A DNA stretch of 64,000 nt from Geotoga petraea (GTDB lineage: Bacteria; Thermotogota; Thermotogae; Petrotogales; Petrotogaceae), in the NCBI RefSeq assembly GCF_900102615.1, contig NZ_FMYV01000001.1, positions 62,913 through 126,912 on the forward strand. The letters run 5' to 3'. The translations under genes were made by a program, and so were the position numbers. The notes beneath the pieces were generated by a model that made no database searches, had not been told where the DNA came from, and was given only the letters and a program-made list of their open reading frames with translations. Below, one piece after another: positions 63,833 through 64,000 of this stretch (position 1 is its first letter; each line of letters opens with the position of its first letter).

Positions 63833-63851
63833 GGTTTTATTTAATACAAAA

Positions 63852-64000
63852 TTATATTTTGTTTGCAGAACCAAGGATGTCAATTCTTTCCATTACCACT
63901 TTTTTAACATAGTCCATAGCTTTTCTTTGATATTTTCTTGGGTCAAACTGTTTAGCGTCATGGGCTAAGAATTCTCTCAATCCAGCAACATAAGCTATTC
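63852..64000 (-). CDS. fba: Fructose-1,6-bisphosphate aldolase class II, C-terminal part
   Basis: Only the last 48 codons lie in the window; the gene continues to the right. They read IAYVAGLREFLAHDAKQFDPRKYQRKAMDYVKKVVMERIDILGSANKI and then TAA. The pattern REFLA-FDPRKY-ERI-LGSAN matches the C terminus of class II aldolases, which split fructose bisphosphate in glycolysis. Called from the C terminus alone. Confidence 0.85.
   Translation of the reverse strand, partial: IAYVAGLREFLAHDAKQFDPRKYQRKAMDYVKKVVMERIDILGSANKI

Overview
The window is an AT-rich, gene-dense bacterial chromosome segment. It most resembles the Thermotogota, probably the Petrotogales branch (Petrotoga/Oceanotoga/Geotoga-like). 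The reasons are frequent TTG starts, a Thermotoga-type encapsulin, a Thermotoga-like HU protein, paired GH36/GH42 galactosidases, and DUF1292, DUF3783 and DUF401 proteins. Fusobacteria are the main alternative, because they share the lysine fermentation cluster and EarP. No rRNA or tRNA gene was recognised.

Layout. 1-2.2 kb: the tail of a CRISPR array and a cas4-cas1-cas2 adaptation module, with no effector genes in view. 2.2-3.1 kb: an IS21-like end scar and a MazE/MazF-type toxin-antitoxin pair between two inverted copies of one 35-bp palindrome. 3.1-7.0 kb: a YVTN beta-propeller protein, an M3 oligopeptidase, and a peroxide circuit of glutathione-peroxidase-like enzyme plus OhrR with an OhrR box on its promoter. 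7.0-8.5 kb: a methyltransferase remnant followed by an AAA ATPase gene bracketed by 53-bp direct repeats. 8.6-12.3 kb: a DEDDh exonuclease, then a minus-strand operon rmlC-rmlB-earP-efp, which appears to be a self-contained arginine-rhamnosylation system for elongation factor P.

12.5-22.8 kb: a complete lysine fermentation cluster (CoA-transferase subunits, kal, kce, kdd, kamA, kamB, kamC, kamD, kamE). It takes lysine through beta-lysine and 3,5-diaminohexanoate to acetoacetate and crotonyl-CoA. Its intergenic gaps hold two related small repeats and a large palindromic element. 22.9-28.8 kb: argS, a secreted 5'-nucleotidase with LysM, a small HMA-like protein, and an encapsulated ferritin plus encapsulin pair. 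28.9-35.7 kb: a minus-strand operon of a secreted metallophosphoesterase, a PglX-like adenine methyltransferase and a BrxC-like P-loop ATPase. This looks like a stripped-down BREX-type defence system without PglZ.

35.9-45 kb: a short-chain reductase, HU, a DUF1292 protein, a galactoside operon (GH36, LacI regulator, GH42), an unusual ABC-type ATPase with a small upstream ORF, and a DUF401 permease. 45-54.3 kb: groES-groEL under a CIRCE element, an MFS transporter, and a pheS-pheT operon preceded by three poorly characterised genes. 54.4-64 kb: a transaldolase-like aldolase, a yjbQ-acyltransferase-gltS(frameshifted)-DUF3783 run, a chemoreceptor, a B12-binding radical SAM protein behind a probable attenuator, acetate kinase, and the 3' end of a class II fructose-bisphosphate aldolase gene.

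Functionally, the segment joins amino-acid and sugar fermentation (lysine, galactosides, AckA, aldolases) with oxidative-stress and iron storage functions and two or three defence modules. All function calls rest on reading motifs and remembered family sequences; no database search was run.
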